Shown piece by piece: positions 22,372 through 32,954 of a stretch of DNA of 64,000 nucleotides. Numbering within the stretch: the stretch's first letter is position 1; the number at the start of each line of letters is the position of its first letter. The position numbers were made by a program, and so were the translations under genes. A model generated the notes under the pieces. It did no database searches. It was not told where the DNA came from and was given only the letters and a program-made list of their open reading frames with translations. This DNA comes from Schistocephalus solidus (Eukaryota; Platyhelminthes; Cestoda; Diphyllobothriidea; Diphyllobothriidae): contig WEDG01005219.1 of assembly GCA_017591395.1 (NCBI GenBank), forward strand, positions 1 to 64,000, in the 5' to 3' direction.

Positions 22372-25300
22372 CAAATCAGCATAGCTGTCAATGGAGTGTT
22401 TATGTCATCGACAAATTCTCTCTAGGTTTGCCTCTTAACTAACTGCGCTAGCATCTGGGAGATCCCCGAAGATGCTAATATTCAATGAGTTAAATAGGAA
22501 AATTAATATGGGTCTCTTTGGAACATATGCATTCAAAATCCCTGTTTTCATGAAATTATGAGAAATTAGGCTTTTTGAGTACAGATTACTCAGGATGGTT
22601 TCTATAATGTGCCTTTGACTCCCAAACCAAGTACGGAATTTATGCACAGTAAGATTATGAGTGTCCCATTTAAAGGAAAAAAGAGGAAAAGCAGCAACCA
22701 ACCTGAAAAGGAAATGTCAGCGTCATCCTTCACCACACGTTTCTCTTTCCCACAATCACCAGCACAGGCTGTGACTTATAAGGCCATCCATGGCTGATAA
22801 GGTTTAGTTTCAGTTTCCTCTGCGCCCACTGCAGTTTTGCCAACATGTTTGGTCTCAAATTCCATCTAAATGCATCACCTTTTAAGTACGAAGTTTAGCA
22901 AAGGAAATATATTCAGGCGACCGAAAATATGGTCAAGCAAAATCCAGTAGGATACCATGTGTGTGTGTCTGCAAACTTAAGATTATGTTACAGGCTAAAA
23001 CGCTTTGCATTCCAGGTGCTTAAGGCATATAAAATAAATGCAAGCAGTGTCCCCAGCGAGTCAGCGCACATGATGTTTACGAAAAGGTTGCAACTTCTGA
23101 ATGCTGACATCAGTGTGATGGATACCGCTGTTGCATTGTCCGTTACGGGTTATACATTTTCTTAATGTCGCAAATGTGTTAGATCAAAACACTGGTCTAC
23201 TATTTATGGTTTAACCCTTTGGACGTTTAAAATTATACCAAAGTTTGCCAAGATATCTTGCAATTTGGCAACAGTACACGTGGTCATTTCGGGAACTCAA
23301 TATCCCCATATTCTTTCAACCACCGAGCCAACAGTCGAGCAGTCAAACAACAGCTGGCAGTTAGTTCTGAAAAACAAACATTCAATCTCACGGGTCTAAG
23401 GATTTTTGCCTTATTTTTCATTGGAGCGAATTCCTACAAAAATTTGAAAAATTATCCAAGACCTCATCGATCGGGAATGGTTGGTAGTAGTGAGGCGTCC
23501 TTCAAAGCAAGCCCTCAGTAAAGCTTTATTTATTTTACGTAATTGATGAAATGGAAATCAAGCCAACCCACTCGGTTTGAGGAAGAAGTTCACTTAACTT
23601 AATTGATCTGAAATTCAAAATGCAACAGTTTCCATTCAATTTTAATGAAGTATTCCCTTAAATTACCACATGCCTTGAAAAACAGACTACGAGAAATTCA
23701 CGTGCTGTCACTCGTTATGAACAAAGTTTTTGTCAGGGGTTATTATATTACCGAAATTTAAACTATGCATGCAATCTTATAGAAGTCGGTAGATTATAAA
23801 TAAATGAACGTTGGAATATAATCCTTTTGCAGTCTTTATCCGCAACACGGTACTGTTCACAGAACAGTTATTCTGAGGTAAGGGCAACACTTTACGTCAT
23901 TTTATCTCCTTGCTTCCCTACTTTCACAGTGACTGGTAAGGACAGGTCAACTGACTAAACTAAGCTTTGACGCCTAAACAGTATATCCAAGTAGCAACGT
24001 AATCCCATACCATTAGAGACGCCGGAGTTACCGTATTCTGAATTTCAATATTACTTCCATACCTTTTGATTGGAAAGGAAATAGAATGGCAAGATACGCA
24101 CATAATGACTTCTTTTTATTTTCGTACATATCAAAAATAAAAGCCAATCGACCTTCATTTCAAGATTCACGGCTGAAAAATGCCGTTTTCCCGGGTATTC
24201 CCCTCACCAGACAGGACAACAAACTACTTAATTATATACAGCGTTCGACATTCAAATCACTCACGTAGATGGTCGGAAAAACGCAACACAGACCTGGGTG
24301 GGTACAATCTCGCATTTAGACACGATCACCACAGTTCTAAGGATCTGCCAACGTAACTTGCTTTGAACGCATTTTCTGACTGTGATCGGAAGCCCTGAGT
24401 TCGCAGAAGGCTTAGTTGGTAGACAAACGTCAGCACTATTATTCTGTACCTTGATGGAAACACGGAACACCAGGTTAGGCTGTACTAAGTCCTTCTTCAT
24501 AACGGTGTAGAAGGAGGTCATATAAACGGTTAATATAGAAAGTCTTAGACTTTGATGAACGACATCATAGTGTCACGGGCAAATGGAGGAGCCGAGTTCT
24601 ATTAGACCGCAGGAAACAAAGTTAGCACAATAGTGATAATAGTGGGCTGACCAATTGGCCCATGAATTAACACTGCTCGGTTGAAAATTGCACGACAGTC
24701 TAACCAGAAGTTTTAGTCCGCAATTTTAACTCTCGATCGACCGGAATTTTAGAAGTCTATGATAATCTAACATGAAGATGTGCGCTGAGGCTTTATTACT
24801 TTTTACAGGTAATAGTGAAATGAAGGTACATGTCAGTTCTGGTAAGCTGCGCTAAGAACGGCTGTAGTGGGTCGAAAATCAAGAGAAAAAGCTTTGTGGA
24901 AGCCCCCATGGTATCATCTGTTTTCGAAGTATAGGACGTCTAAGTTTCAAAAAATTTCCTTTTTCATATTTAATTAAATAAAATACTTTTTGCAGGCTTT
25001 ATTGTTTTCCACAACCCAGAAAATACAAATGGTCGTTTAGACTGTTAATCTCCTATTCTAAAAAGTCACGGAAGTGTTTTAATCTTTCCAGGGAAAGGAA
25101 TACAATAATGGTTGTAAGCATGTGCCATAAAGCTTTGCCCACACATAGACGCAGTCACTTTAAAATCTTTATTTCTCCTTTTATTCCAAATGTATTGTGG
25201 AATTCATTCCTGTTAACAGAGGCGGTTAACGATAACAGAGTGTACTTGCTATTATTTTATTTTCTGACCAACTGTCCTCAGTGTTTGTCTGAGGTGCCCT

Positions 25301-26884
25301 CAGGTTTGACCTCACAGTGACAATGTAAGGTCAATAAGTTATAGATACGCAGTACGGCCGGCACAGACCAAAACTAAACCCCTGTTTCTTGTTATCTGTT
25401 GTGCTCGTCCGCTCAATGTCTAGAAATGTTATCGAGGAAACGGATTTCTATAAAAATTCTGTTCGTTTGAATGAACTTGCAATCAAAGCTTTACGAATCT
25501 TGGTCCTGGAAAGTCAATCTGAAGGTGATACCGCAAATATCTACTGACCTGCATTATTTATTTGCTCCAGAAAATGTGAGACGTCGCCAGCTCTTTCGTC
25601 GTCCATTTATGTAAGATTTATGTGAAAATTATGTTTTTATTGTCTGGCGTATGTTGCTGGTCGAAGGGCTTAGTGAGCACTTTTGCTTTGAGGTTTTCTG
25701 TCCACGGTGTTAAGCGAGACAGGAGATCCTGCGAGTCAATTCTGTTTATCCCAGCACATTTGAAATTAAGGTCGCTAAATCATGTAGTCAGCCGGTGTCG
25801 CATCTTCCGCAGGTGACTAGACTTATTGGAGAGAAACGCCTTCGGATTCGTTGAGCTGGTACCCTTTCCCCCTTATGTACACTTTGCCCAGAGGATGGAC
25901 CACTATACACATGAAAACTTTACACTTCACTTTCAGCAAGCAGGGTAAACTGCGCTGCTCACTGCAAACGCAAGAGAAAACGCCAGAGGGAAGTTGTCTT
26001 GGAATTCAAACGCGTACGTCCTTTGCAGTATATTTCTGACCTTTGTATGAGGTGGCTGAATCCAAAGCCTCAGACAACTGTACAAGAAACATTAGCATTC
26101 GAATCCTTTTGGGTGAATGCACTGTCAATTTCGGGTTATCTTTTTAGGACTCGAGATGCATATTTAAGGATCTACCTCACAATCCCTCAATTGCCTTCGT
26201 ATTTAAAAGTCGGATTTTTATTTAATATGAAGGGCCTCCGTTCGCTCAAGTCTGCGTAGCAGTCGTTGTATGTGAGGCAATTCAAGCAGTGTGCAACTAT
26301 TTATATGAACTGACTGATGAGACTTCCTGTTAGTGTGTCCGCTCACCCTCTTGCATCGGAGTCTGCTGACAGAAGTTAAAAAAATAAAAACACGGTGGAA
26401 CAAAAGGTAAAAAAAGACATACAATAAGGATTTCTAGTAGTTCTTCACGTGGTCCTCATACAAAAATTCAACCTTTGCAGATGATGATATCCATCCTGTG
26501 CTTTCTGGAGTTGGTGTAAGACGGCGACTTGCGTACGAAGAAGCTTCTATTGGAGCAGACTTTAGTAGCATATAACTCACTGTCTCTTCACTCACCCACT
26601 TGACTCCGATTGTAGGAAAATGTGAAGCCGGTGGTAAGTTGGTATGCAGTGGCTAGTAAGATTAAACAGTCTGGCCACGTGTGTCACACAGGAACTGGTC
26701 CCCGCAAAATGTACCAGGCTCTTTTTAGTGGGCGGCTCAGAACTCAAATGTTCGAGAGCGTCATAGAGGTAAAATTTCGGAAGAGCAGTTGAGGCCTGCC
26801 TATCAATCTCGGGAGGATCTTTAAAGCCATGCATTTGGGCACGTGGTGATAGATTAAAGCGCGTCAAATTTTACATTCGTTGAT
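22372..26884. other. No recognised gene or repeat
   Basis: Short open frames on both strands without recognisable domains. No repeat family seen elsewhere in the window occurs here. Unseen host exons are possible. Confidence 0.45.
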
Positions 26885-27270
26885 TAACGCTCACTGATCC
26901 CTAACGGAAAATAATCGTTCCGTTTTGCCTTGGGGCTCACTCTCGAGCCCCGCCAGCAGCAGAAATGCGGCTATTAGTAGTAAAGGCAGGTGAACAATGC
27001 CGAAAAAGACAAGGAAGACTGGAATGGTCATTTCTCATGCGGTAGCCATCATCAAGCAATCACACCCAACCCCGGCTGCTGCACTACCCGAGGCTCAAAC
27101 CGGCGACCTGTTGATCAGAAGCCTTGCCGGGTTCGATCGGGAATATTGACATTCGCTGACGAACACTCACCACTCGCTAATGGAACTAAATCGTCCCGCT
27201 TTGCCTTGGGGCTCACTCTGGAGCTCCGCCAGCAGCCCCACAGCGGCTAGTGTTATTATAGGCAGTTGGC
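26885..27270 (-). mobile_element. tRNA-derived SINE, head-to-tail dimer arrangement
   Basis: A body segment containing GCCTTGGGGCTCACTCT is present twice, at about 26926 and 27202 (276-bp spacing). It flanks one tRNA-like head (B box GGTTTGAGCCTC, minus strand, 27101-27090) and one hammerhead-like segment (27061-27017). The flanking segment is related to the reverse complement of the one flanking the SINE at 30041-30462, so the arrangement is the same in the opposite orientation. Confidence 0.65.
27017..27061 (-). ncRNA. Hammerhead-like fold in SINE, decayed
   Basis: Minus strand order: GATTGC, TTGATGA (for CTGATGA), a poor stem II, GAAA, TGACCA, TT, CCAGTC. Stem I pairs partly through a U-G. 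The first core base and stem II are changed, so it is probably inactive. Confidence 0.45.
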
Positions 27271-28959
27271 AATTGCCAATTTATTGTAGGAAGGAGTACG
27301 CAGGTTTGCCGTGGATAACGGTTCCAAGTGTCGACCTCACTTTCTCTCTCTTCCGTCTCCCCTGTACCGTTCGAATATCCGCGCCTGTCAAACGCCTGGA
27401 CGCAGTGGTGGCCGCGCCAGTAGTTATTGGTTTTGAGCGGACTTTTGCTGCCTGATTAGCCCGTTTAAGTCCAGTGAATGTAAAGGTCAGCTTGATGTGA
27501 GGGCCGCTAGGCACCTCATACCAACGTAAACGCGTAGATCTTGTGAGGAACTTCTATTCTGCCCACATCTTCTACGATTGCAATAACATTAATAATGAAA
27601 AGCGGATATTAACGCCAGTTTTCATTTATAAATGCCTTTTGAGGTCTTGGGCGCACAAAATATGGCATTCGTTCGTCTTTGCAAGCAAATGCGACCTCAA
27701 TGGAGAAGTTTCCTTTTTAGTCACATGAATCTAATAAACGAAAAATAGACCAGATTTCATTATAAAACGGATCCGCTATTATGTACACGTGCATCTAAGA
27801 TGCATCAAAAGATTTCCCGTTGAGCAAACTTATTACCTTGACTTCTAAACTAACTCACTTCGTAGTCTCCTGTAGGCTCGCCCCGCTTGGTCAGCTGGAG
27901 GGCGCTGATGAGTTCAACCGAAATGGCTACTGACGTGCCAACCCCATCACCAAAAACAATATTACGAGAGTTAGTCGTCTTTTGATCGTTTCCTTCACCA
28001 TATCGGTATCCATTAGGTCGTAGTAGAGTCCACTCTGCTCTGACTGGCGAAGACTATCTGACCTGAAAATGGGCATGTCAGAGTTTGTGAGGCCATATGA
28101 GCCTCACACAGCTTGGTCTGGAGACGGTCAGAGTAGGCTGAGGTGCGACATGCAAATCCAACTGAAGAACAATGTTCCACGTATAGACTATTGTAACTAA
28201 AACGCCTATTTAGTTCACCCGGAGGTGTAAGAAGTGGCCAATAAATGTGCATCTCAGGATGGCAAGAACGTAATATGTTACCCAACTCAGGAAACAAAAT
28301 ATAGATCAGTGAGTAAAACGGGACCATTGGTAATAGGGTTTTTATGGATGAGGCTAAATAAAGATCAGGAGAGTGCCAACCTTACCCTTTCCACATAGAT
28401 TGTTTTCGTTAGGGATAGCATTATTTGCTGACAAGTGCTTCGATTGAGAGATCCGGTGGCTTTGCTTCATGCCGACCAATATGTGCGATATCATTCCTAG
28501 CTGACCTGACCCCATTTTGATCGAACCCTTGACGGGAGTAAGAATGAGGCTCGTTCTGTACGATTTTTTAGTATAAAAGTAAAACAGGCGTTTAACACAT
28601 ACCGTGGCGTCCCAATAGACGCGCCTTTAGCGTTTTAATGTGACCCGATACCTCGGTCTTCCTACCGCTAACGAAATATTGTGTGACGCTATTAACCCAG
28701 CAACGAATGCTTACCCTAACGAGCAGAATGGATAGAGTTAGGGTTACGATGACAGGTAGTACGGTCACGTATTACACGCTGACTTACCCTTTGTTTCCTG
28801 AGTTGGTTCGCACCCTCGGGCCTTTTTGACTGAAAATATTTAAAATTCAAACAGTATATTCAGCTCGAGAATGAGCTCTAGAATGAGCTCGGTCATGTAT
28901 TCAAATGGAAATTGACAACTGTTTTCTAATCGACGGATCCATGGCTTGCATGCTTGAAA
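27271..28959. other. No recognised gene or repeat
   Basis: Contains a minus frame at 28013-28327 (104 codons) without recognisable domain, and a GAGTTAGGGTTAC interstitial motif at about 28736. Confidence 0.45.
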
Positions 28960-29290
28960 TCTTCTTTCAAACTATATATAGATATATGTAGATCAGAGAT
29001 AGTATGCATTCCGAGCTGATATAATGAAAAGAGGAAGGGGTTCTTCGGAAAATGCGAGTTGAACTCGTGAATTTTCGAGCTGGTCACACCAACCCGTCGT
29101 CAGACGAAATAAAAAAAGTGAGTGTTAGAATATCGCACTAGACAGGCTGGCGTGACAGGGCCGACAAACCATTGGTTTGTATAAGTTGAGTCATGTTAGT
29201 TTGTGAGCTAGGGGAAGGGGGAGGTAGAACAACTGCGGTTCCCGGTGCTGCAGGGGGAGGGTGGATGGTGGATCATTTGGATTCCGGGTG
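28960..29290 (-). mobile_element. Penelope-like element, 3' untranslated end
   Basis: Matches the PLE 3' end at 30517-30660 on the minus strand, including the hairpin GTTGGT/ACCAGC (about 29075-29092, with a G-U pair) and the GACGACGGG block. It starts at a degenerate TATATA tract (28972-28990). G-rich DNA from 29210 leads to the plus-strand RT at 29300, so opposite-facing PLE pieces meet here. Confidence 0.7.
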
Positions 29291-29299
29291 GCTGGGTTG

Positions 29300-30038
29300 C
29301 CGGTAATTGATGTGGCAATCAGATGAAAATACTGTCGTCGTTCGTGCTGACAAAGGTGGTGCTACTGTTATCATGGATAAAGATGACTACGTTAATAAGG
29401 CGAACAACATCTTCAGTGATATTGAGGCCTACACTCTTCTTGCCGAAGACCCGACAAAAAAGCAAGCAGCAGCCATCAAGAAAAAGGCCAATGAGCTCGC
29501 TCGCCTGAAAGTCATAAGCTCAGCTGACTCAAAGTTTATGACCCTTGGAGATCCCCGTATCGCACGTGCATACGGTCTACCGAAAGTGCACAAACCGGAT
29601 GTCCCACTGAGGATTATAGTGCCACTGATCGGATCACCTACGTACAACATAGCAAAGTGGTTTTACAGGCACCTGAAGCAGCTAATGCATGGATCCGAAT
29701 ACAGCATTAACAACTCTCACGCATTTCTCCAAAGGATCAAAGGCCTCAAAGTAAGTACTGATGAATGCCTTTTGTCTTTCGACGTCGTTGCCTTGTTTTC
29801 TTCCATACCACATGACTTGGTAATTGTGCGTAGCTCAACGCCTACAGAACAATCCCATTGAAATTCCAACGCAGCATGTTATAGAACTGCTCAAACTCTG
29901 CCTTAGGAACTACTGTCAATTCGACAATAAGTACGTCCAACAAGTAAAGGGCACCCCAATGGGCTCGCCAATATCAGGACTACCCGCTGAATTGGTTTTG
30001 CAACGACTAGAAGAAGAGGTTCTCCAAACTCTCATTCC
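29300..30038 (+). pseudogene. Penelope-like reverse transcriptase, best copy, truncated
   Basis: Two overlapping frames (29307-29861 and 29824-30038), joined by a single frameshift near 29825, encode the PLE RT fingers and palm. Successive motifs are TVVVRADKGGATVIMDK, ARAYGLPKVHKPDVPLR, IVPLIGSPTYNIAKW, TDECLLSFDVVALFSSIPHD and VKGTPMGSPISG, ending with LEEEVLQTLIPKF. In this family the YVDD catalytic box follows PKF within a few residues; here the sequence switches to SINE body DNA at 30039. The copy is therefore cut just before its active site and cannot be functional. Confidence 0.92.
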
Positions 30039-30455
30039 CAAATTCCATCATATGCTACACGTCGCTATGCGACCGCCTGCGAGGGCTCTAGTCTGAGCTC
30101 CAGGGCACAAAGGAACTTGCATGTTCCTTAAGCAGATCGGTGAGCCCCACACTATCATCATATTCCCGATCACAACCGACAAAACAACGAGCCCGTGGCT
30201 CAATGGTAGAGCGTTCGACTCAAATAGCAAAGGTCGCTGGTTCGAATCCCAGGTGTGCCACACTTGGGATTGGGTATGACTGGCTGATGACGCCTAATAA
30301 GCCAGAAATGGCCATTCCGGTCTCCCTTGTCTTTGTCGGTTCCATTCCATCATATGCTACACATCGCTATGCGACCACCTGCGAGGGCTCTAGTCTGAGC
30401 TCCAGGGCACAACGGAACATGCATGTTCCTTAAGCAGATCGGTGAGCCCCACACT

Positions 30456-30462
<7 letters not shown>
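30039..30462 (+). mobile_element. tRNA-derived SINE, head-to-tail dimer arrangement
   Basis: A segment of about 120 bp beginning TTCCATCATATGCTACAC occurs at 30041-30160 and again at 30343-30462, almost identical (302-bp spacing). Between them lies a tRNA-like head with A box TGGCTCAATGG (30196-30206) and a perfect B box GGTTCGAATCC (30239-30249), the internal promoter of RNA polymerase III. A hammerhead-like segment (30278-30322) and a linker containing GTCTTTGTCGG follow. The order body-head-ribozyme-body is what a unit of about 300 bp would give as a head-to-tail dimer. The right copy runs into (AT)n. A long target-site duplication is an unlikely alternative because the duplicated piece recurs, in the same role, at 26.9-27.3 kb. 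Confidence 0.85.
30278..30322 (+). ncRNA. Hammerhead-like ribozyme fold in tRNA-SINE
   Basis: Stem I GACTGG/CCGGTC (30278-30283 and 30317-30322) pairs fully with one G-U. Canonical CTGATGA is at 30284-30290 and GAAA at 30305-30308. A palindromic stem III TGGCCA (30309-30314) is followed by TT, the putative cut site after 30316. Stem II (30291-30304) is weak here: the first pair would be C-A and the third C-C, whereas relatives show GGC/GCC or GGTT/AACC. The core is complete but stem II is damaged, so activity of this copy is doubtful. Confidence 0.65.

Positions 30463-30516
<54 letters not shown>
30463..30516. repeat. (AT)n microsatellite
   Basis: Separates the SINE from the 3' end of the minus-strand PLE; with the TA tract at 33328 it brackets that insertion. 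Confidence 0.97.
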
Positions 30517-30518
<2 letters not shown>

Positions 30519-31027
30519 AATAGCTGAGGTAGAGTGCATTCCGAGATGATATAGTGAAGAAAAAAAGGGCTCGTCGGAAAATAGAGTTGTACTCGTGAAT
30601 TTTCAAGTTGGTCACACCAACCCGTCGTCAGACGAAATGAACAGAGGAGAAAATGAAATGGTCAGATGACCAGTTTGTGCTACAGGACAGACAAAGACAG
30701 ACAACCAACTGGGGTGTGAGGAAGGGGTACATGATTGGATTGGGGCCGGTTAGGGGGGGGGCGGGTGGGGGGCTGTTAGGGTTCACTGTATCGGAGGCGA
30801 AGGGGGATGGCGAGTAAATGTGACTGCAGACGTTAAACTTAATGGTCGACGATGCGGGATGGGGACAGAGGTAATTGCATCGATTTTTTGAGGTGTTTAT
30901 CGTTTCAACTGTTGTTCACCATATCAGGGGGAGGGGTTGGCGAGACAGTGAGATTCTACATGGTCCAGAAAAGATTAGCGGCTGTGGTTAGGTTGTGGGC
31001 GCAAATCAGTGAGCCGGGCACGCAGGC
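30517..31027 (-). mobile_element. Penelope-like element 3' UTR
   Basis: Minus-strand 3' UTR of the PLE that carries the endonuclease at 31028. It is C-rich in its middle (30720-30780), contains the conserved hairpin GTTGGT-GTG-ACCAAC (about 30610-30625), and ends CTATTCAA directly at the (AT)n tract. Confidence 0.8.
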
Positions 31028-31420
31028 CTACGTATTGAGAGTCCAGATCGACATGGCGGTTGATGCTGGTCGTGTTAGAATGCCACGCCTCGAGGAATTC
31101 ACGCGCCTGTTTGCTGTTAGCCATTGCAACAACTTCGGTTCCGTCCCAATTGAAGCGATGGTCGAACTCAAGGCATGCGCAAAGATGAGAGACAAAGGGT
31201 CGCGTCGACGAATGGCTAGTTTATGTTCCGTAATACGCGTCCCAAGTCGTCGGCCGATATGACCAATATAAGTGCAAGAGCAGTTAGCACACGGAATGCG
31301 ATAGATGACATTAGTTTGCTGCTCTTTGGGTACAGGGTCTTTTACTCGGGATAGTGTTGCGCGCAAGGACGATGCCGGTTTGTGCGCAATGGAGATGCCA
31401 AACCGGTTTAATTGTCGGGC
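31028..31420 (-). pseudogene. PLE GIY-YIG endonuclease, nearly intact
   Basis: The minus frame 31366-31028 encodes VKDPVPKEQQTNVIYRIPC, ANCSCTYIGHIGRRLGTR and ITEHKLAIRR. This is the GIY-YIG nuclease domain of Penelope-like elements: the IYR...YIG strands, the conserved Arg in the following helix, the EH pair and the linked Cys residues. It nicks target DNA so the RT can prime. Upstream codons up to 31420 continue in another frame (ARQLNRFGISIAHKP), so one frameshift separates it from the RT C-terminus. It is the best endonuclease in the window. Confidence 0.9.
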
Positions 31421-31740
31421 GATCGCTTCGGAGATGCCTGCATGTAAGGTAGGGAGAAGAATTTACGCGGTCCGGGTTCTCCATTAGAGCCGAAGGTTTG
31501 TGGTTGCCTCTGGTGTCTGAGGCAACTTTTCACAAAACTGACTGGGTATCCGTTGAGTCGGAATAGCCGATACAGGTAAGTGAGTTCTTTTTTTGCGTAG
31601 ATGATCGCTACTACAGTAACGAAACGCCCGGTGGAAAAGGGTTCGAACGCAGCTTCTTTTATGGGCCGCAGGATGGTTGCTATCATAGCTAAGTATGATA
31701 TCGGCATTAGAGCCTTTTCGGTGGACGCTCGTTGCGAGGC
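31421..31740 (-). pseudogene. PLE reverse transcriptase C-terminus (5'-truncated)
   Basis: The minus frame here encodes KKELTYLYRLFRLNGYPVSF and VKSCLRHQ, the thumb-region end of PLE RT, followed by FSLPYMQ. The RT core is absent: at 31740 the sequence switches directly to the first hammerhead repeat. The element is 5'-truncated and joined to its terminal-repeat array on the same strand. Confidence 0.85.
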
Positions 31741-31782
31741 AAAGACGTTATACCGTACTTCCGACATAGATACTAGCTAAAA

Positions 31783-31856
31783 GCCCAGACACGTGTTTCG
31801 CCGCTGTTTCTGCTGCTGTGTGACACAGCAACGAGGGGTTCGGCTCCTCAGTGGGT
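31783..31856 (-). ncRNA. Hammerhead ribozyme, PLE type, unit 1
   Basis: Minus strand 5' to 3': CCCA, CTGAGGA, GCCGA, a loop with the GCTGTG/CACAGC hairpin, GCGGC, GAAA (31799-31796), palindromic CACGTG, TC (31789-31788), TGGGC. The catalytic core is complete. Only the outermost stem II pair is changed (A-G). Cleavage is predicted after 31788. Confidence 0.85.
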
Positions 31857-32136
31857 CCCCCAGCGTTCTCTATGCGGTTTCTGGTATATGGACTCCAGAG
31901 AATAATCGGGTAAATAATTTCTGAAATTATTAAGTGCAGGAAATGGAGTTAGGTGATTCGGACATGACTTTTTAGGGTCACATCCGAAATTCCAATGAAC
32001 ATTTGGGTCGAAGATAATCAACCACTGTGGAATAACCACGTAATGCCCATTCTACAAACAAGTAGTACTACAACTAGTATGATTCTTATATGGCAAAGAC
32101 GTTATACCGTTATTCCGACATAGATACTAGCTAAAA

Positions 32137-32210
32137 GCCCAGACACGTGTTTCGCCGATGTTTCTGCTGCTGTGTGACACAGCAACGAGGGGTTCGGCTC
32201 CTCAGTGAGT
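32137..32210 (-). ncRNA. Hammerhead ribozyme, PLE type, unit 2
   Basis: Complete core with CTGAGGA, fully paired stem II GCCGA/TCGGC, GAAA, CACGTG and TC. Stem I reads CTCA against TGGG, which adds only a U-G pair. This is the best-preserved ribozyme of the array. Confidence 0.88.
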
Positions 32211-32490
32211 CCCCCAGCGTTCTCTATGCGGTTTCTGGTATATGGACTCCAGAGAATAATCGGGTAAATAATTTCTGAAATTATTAAGTGCAGGACATGG
32301 AGTCAGGTAATTCGGACATGACTTTTTAGGGTCACATCCGAAATTTCAATGAACATTTGGGTCGAAGATAATCAACCACTGTGGAATAACCAAATAATGC
32401 CCATTCTACAAACAAGTAGTACTACAAGTAGTATGAATCTTATATGGAAAAGACGTTATACCGTACTTCCGACATAGAGACTAGCTAAAA

Positions 32491-32564
32491 GCCCAGACAC
32501 GTGTTTCGCCGATGTTTCTGCTGCTGTGTGACAGAGCAACGAGGGGTTAGGCTCCTCAGTGGGT
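32491..32564 (-). ncRNA. Hammerhead ribozyme, PLE type, unit 3
   Basis: Complete CTGAGGA, GAAA, CACGTG, TC and stem I. Stem II has one internal mismatch (GCCTA with TCGGC), and the loop hairpin has one C-A mismatch. Confidence 0.82.
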
Positions 32565-32954
32565 CCCCCAGCGTTCTCTATGCGGTTTCTGGTATATGGA
32601 CTCCAGAGAATAATCGGGTAAATAATTTCTGAAATTATTAAGTGCAGGACATTGCGTCAGGTAATTCGGATATGACTTTTTAGGGTCACATCCAAAATTT
32701 CAATGAACATTTGGGTCGAAGACAATCAACCACTGTGGAATAACCACGTAATGCCCCTTCTACAAACAAGAAGTACTACAAGTAGTATGAATCTTATATG
32801 GCAAAGACGTTATACCGTACTTCCGACATAGATACTAGCTAAAAGCCCAGACACGTGTTTCGCCGATGTTTCTGCTGCTGTGTGTGAAATTATTAAGTGC
32901 AGAACATGGAGTCAGGTGATTCGGACATGACTTTTTAGGGTCACATCCGAAATT

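Larger units (their letters stand above)
31741..32954 (-). repeat. 354-bp tandem array of PLE terminal-type repeats
   Basis: The start motif AAAGACGTTATACC recurs at 31741, 32095, 32449 and 32803, exactly 354 bp apart each time. Units are highly similar by eye. The fourth is cut short after about 80 bp, with an internal jump to its later part. Each of the first three carries a hammerhead ribozyme on the minus strand, the same strand as the adjacent PLE endonuclease. No open frame is conserved. Confidence 0.95.

Noticed and set aside
27904..27930. CTGATGAG ... CGAAA as another hammerhead
   Set aside because: The 7 bases between the boxes cannot form stem II, and no stem I or stem III pairing is visible.
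30191..30262. Functional tRNA gene
   Set aside because: Internal promoter boxes are good, but the acceptor stem does not pair well and it is embedded in a repeated SINE unit.
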